From positions 1 through 64,000 of the forward strand of contig JAJVII010000005.1 of the NCBI GenBank assembly GCA_022072085.1: DNA of 64,000 nucleotides. Direction: 5' to 3'. Below are positions 61,945 to 64,000 of the stretch, in pieces. Origin of the DNA: Phycisphaerae bacterium (GTDB lineage Bacteria > Planctomycetota > Phycisphaerae > JAJVII01). The translations under genes and the position numbers were made by a program. The notes beneath the pieces are model-generated. The model was not told the DNA's origin, ran no database searches, and worked only from the letters and a program-made list of their open reading frames with translations. How positions within the stretch are numbered: the first letter of the stretch is position 1; the number at the start of each line of letters is the position of its first letter.

Positions 61945-64000
61945 TTACTCGTTCTCATTGAACAGCACCGGGCCGCGATCCTTGACCGCGCCCTTCGCGC
62001 CGATGTGGTTGCTGATGCTCTCCAGCAGCGACCGCTCGCTGTTGGTGGACAGTTCGATCAGCGACTGCACCACGCGCTTGAATAACTCGTTCTGCCGCAG
62101 GGCGTGCTGGTCGAGGTACTCGTCCACCTTCAGGACGTCGCCTTCCTTCCACAGGTGCATCACGCGGTGGATGCGGTCGATCAGCGGCACGGCCTTGCCT
62201 TCGGGGGCTTCCAAGCCCATGCTCTTGCCGCGCCGGTGGTTCCAGGACTTGAGCTTCACCTTGCTACCACCACCGGAGCCGCCGTCGTCGTCCGCGTCGT
62301 TTCCGGGGGCGTCGCTGTCGGAATCGTCCGACTCCGCCGCCTCATCGGCCTCTGCGGCCAGGGCCGCGTCGCTGCCCACATGGATCAGCACGTCCCATGT
62401 CTTGTCCAACTCACCGTCCGACAGGCTGCACGCCGTTGCGTAGAGGATGCACGCGCCGACGGGCGCTTCGTCCATGCCGAAGTCGTGGCGGTGCAGCAGG
62501 TAATAGGCCGTCACCTCGTCCAGCCGGTCGGCGGCGGCCAGGTCCGAGCCCTGCTCGCCGGTCAGCACTTGGCCGACGACGTAATCCACCACCATCCGGC
62601 GGACGTGGTTGAGGAACTCGCCCACGCCCATCGTGGCGTTCGGCTCGTTGGCCTTGCGCACCACGGGATGCTTGCTGTACGCCTCCATCGCCGGACCAGT
62701 CGCTGCCCATACGAAGTCCGGCCCCCGAATCCCGGCGTCCCAAAACTCGCGTAGCTTGATGGCGATGTTCGACTTCATTTCTTCCAGAACACTGTTGTCC
62801 CAGCCGGGACGCGCTGTAGCGGAACGTCTCTTGCACACAAGCCAAAGCGAAGATGCAAGGGCCGCAGAAGCGCGGGCCCGACTTCGGGTTGCGTTTTCCG
62901 TCTGAATCGGCCAACTTGCATCAACAACGAAGCCCGCTCGGATAAGAGCCGCCGCCAGTGTTTCCCACGCCAACGCGTCCTTGTGGGCAAACACAACGAC
63001 CATTCTGCCGTTTTCGACCAGCATCTCGCCGCACCGCCGAAAGACCCGGAACATTCCGTCTTCATAGGTGTGACGTGACGCAATTGCATCGCCATCATGG
63101 CGGGTCTCATCGTCGATCAGTTCGCCGTCGTTCGCCTCGCGGTCCCATTTGGGCGACAACGCTGAGTCTCGTAGCCGCGCATAGCCAGGAGAAACGTCCA
63201 CCATTGTTCGACGTAGCCAAATGTAAAACAGGTCCATTAGGTCGGAGTATGGGATGGCGTCATAGTAGGGCGGATCAGTGACGACGAGATCAATTCGCCG
63301 CCCGACATCGCCAGCTAGTGACGACGCCTGCACAACTAGGGGGACAGGAGCGCCGTTCGCCGCAACGAGGGCGTGATCGAGCGCCGATGAGCACATCCGG
63401 ACGGCACTGGACCAACTTCCACCCCCATCGAACATCGGGTTGGCCTCAGCGTAGTCCCACATTATTGGTAGCGCATACCGCACGTAGGTGTGCTTCACGT
63501 TCTCCCCGGGCAAATACCACGTGCATAGGGTGGTAGACTGATCCACAAGGCGATTGAGCGAAGCCGAAAGATAAGCACGAACGGGCTCACCCCAATCGGC
63601 ACCGGCCGCGGCGCCAGCGGTCTCGACCGGGACCTCCCGAATTGACCTGGCCAGTGTGCCGAGAGCGACCAGTTGGCGACTCGTGAACAGATCACACCAC
63701 CGCATCAGACCATAATTCTGAACCGAGAACGCCCGTGCTGCTCCGCGGCCCCCTCCTGCGGGCGTGGGCTCCACAGGAACGCCAAACGGCACATCTGCGT
63801 ATATCCGGTCAATCTCGCGGCTGACCTCCGACGCGCATCGCTGTTCTTCCGGGGTCGGCAGCCGGTACTCTTTGCCTTTCTGGCCGTCCACAGCAACCGC
63901 TGTCATAACTGCGCCCAATTGTCCCGCCTTACCCTCCACGCGGATATCTTCCATCCTCATAATCGTCGGGCAACAGGGACACTTCGCGCCCGCCCGACTC
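61945..64000 (-). CDS. DUF1156 adenine-specific DNA methylase, 5' partial
   Basis: At least 685 residues, running off the right edge. The frame is open beyond an apparent ATG at 63960: upstream codons read 'AKCPCCPTIMRMEDIRVEGK', a zinc-ribbon half and the typical start of the second DUF1156 block. 'LVVTDPPYYDAIPYSDLMDLFYIWLRR' holds the catalytic DPPY motif of amino-methyltransferases. C-terminal part: an Asp/Ser/Gly-rich linker and a helical region. It should methylate adenine (or cytosine N4) in DNA to protect self. With DUF499 57-67 bp downstream it forms the classic pair. The missing N-terminus should carry the SAM-binding FxGxG motif. Confidence 0.9.
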   Translation of the reverse strand, partial: SRAGAKCPCCPTIMRMEDIRVEGKAGQLGAVMTAVAVDGQKGKEYRLPTPEEQRCASEVSREIDRIYADVPFGVPVEPTPAGGGRGAARAFSVQNYGLMRWCDLFTSRQLVALGTLARSIREVPVETAGAAAGADWGEPVRAYLSASLNRLVDQSTTLCTWYLPGENVKHTYVRYALPIMWDYAEANPMFDGGGSWSSAVRMCSSALDHALVAANGAPVPLVVQASSLAGDVGRRIDLVVTDPPYYDAIPYSDLMDLFYIWLRRTMVDVSPGYARLRDSALSPKWDREANDGELIDDETRHDGDAIASRHTYEDGMFRVFRRCGEMLVENGRMVVVFAHKDALAWETLAAALIRAGFVVDASWPIQTENATRSRARASAALASSLWLVCKRRSATARPGWDNSVLEEMKSNIAIKLREFWDAGIRGPDFVWAATGPAMEAYSKHPVVRKANEPNATMGVGEFLNHVRRMVVDYVVGQVLTGEQGSDLAAADRLDEVTAYYLLHRHDFGMDEAPVGACILYATACSLSDGELDKTWDVLIHVGSDAALAAEADEAAESDDSDSDAPGNDADDDGGSGGGSKVKLKSWNHRRGKSMGLEAPEGKAVPLIDRIHRVMHLWKEGDVLKVDEYLDQHALRQNELFKRVVQSLIELSTNSERSLLESISNHIGAKGAVKDRGPVLFNENE

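Overview
This is a high-GC window from a chromosome that looks planctomycete, most likely of the Phycisphaerae or a relative. The grounds are several PEP-CTERM proteins, prepilin-type proteins of the '[10 protein letters not shown].. CASNLRQLG' kind, DUF1573/thioredoxin clusters, many secreted carbohydrate-active enzymes and orphan sigma factors. This is inferred from gene content; no rRNA or marker phylogeny is present.

Layout. 1-3.4 kb: three tandem PEP-CTERM protein genes. The two complete intergenic regions share one architecture: a pair of 20-bp dyads, then a sigma-54 -24/-12 promoter. The third gene is cut by an in-frame TAG just before its anchor. 3.4-5.5 kb: DUF2892 and DUF1003 membrane proteins and a repeat-rich lipoprotein. 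5.7-10.6 kb: a secreted Kelch/FN3 protein, a GH99-like protein and a DUF4380 sugar-binding-like protein, then a radical-SAM gene relic. 10.9-16.5 kb: pyruvate dehydrogenase aceE, aceF and lpdA. 16.6-26 kb: DUF6785-type transporter, Gfo/Idh oxidoreductase, ferritin, parallel beta-helix protein and GH2 beta-galactosidase. 26-33 kb: a regulatory block with an HTH-receiver protein, HD-GYP regulator, hybrid histidine kinase, FliA-type sigma, single receiver and a second sigma factor. 33-42 kb: transglutaminase-like protein, HtrA-TPR protease and a redox module of thioredoxin-like, DUF1573 and MauE-like proteins. 42-49.6 kb: an eroded segment with two intact pseudopilins, a third cut by an IS110 remnant, truncated cyclase, Fis and Kelch-like genes, a PEP-CTERM gene, and three copies of a ~110-bp dispersed repeat.

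49.7-52.2 kb: a two-gene pair of a SAM methyltransferase and an SPL-type radical SAM enzyme, lower in GC than its surroundings. At 52.59 kb lies the 3' half of a tRNA-Gly(CCC), preceded by short direct repeats. This is the expected left end of an integrated island. To its right are a Fic protein, a HipBA pair, and a minus-strand operon of a DUF1156 DNA methylase (running off the window), a DUF499 ATPase and a DEAD-like helicase with a C-terminal PD-(D/E)XK-like motif. This helicase-methylase-ATPase trio is a strong anti-phage defence candidate.

The two most interesting signals are the shared sigma-54/dyad control region of the PEP-CTERM genes, which points to a dedicated enhancer-binding activator, and the tRNA-bordered defence island.
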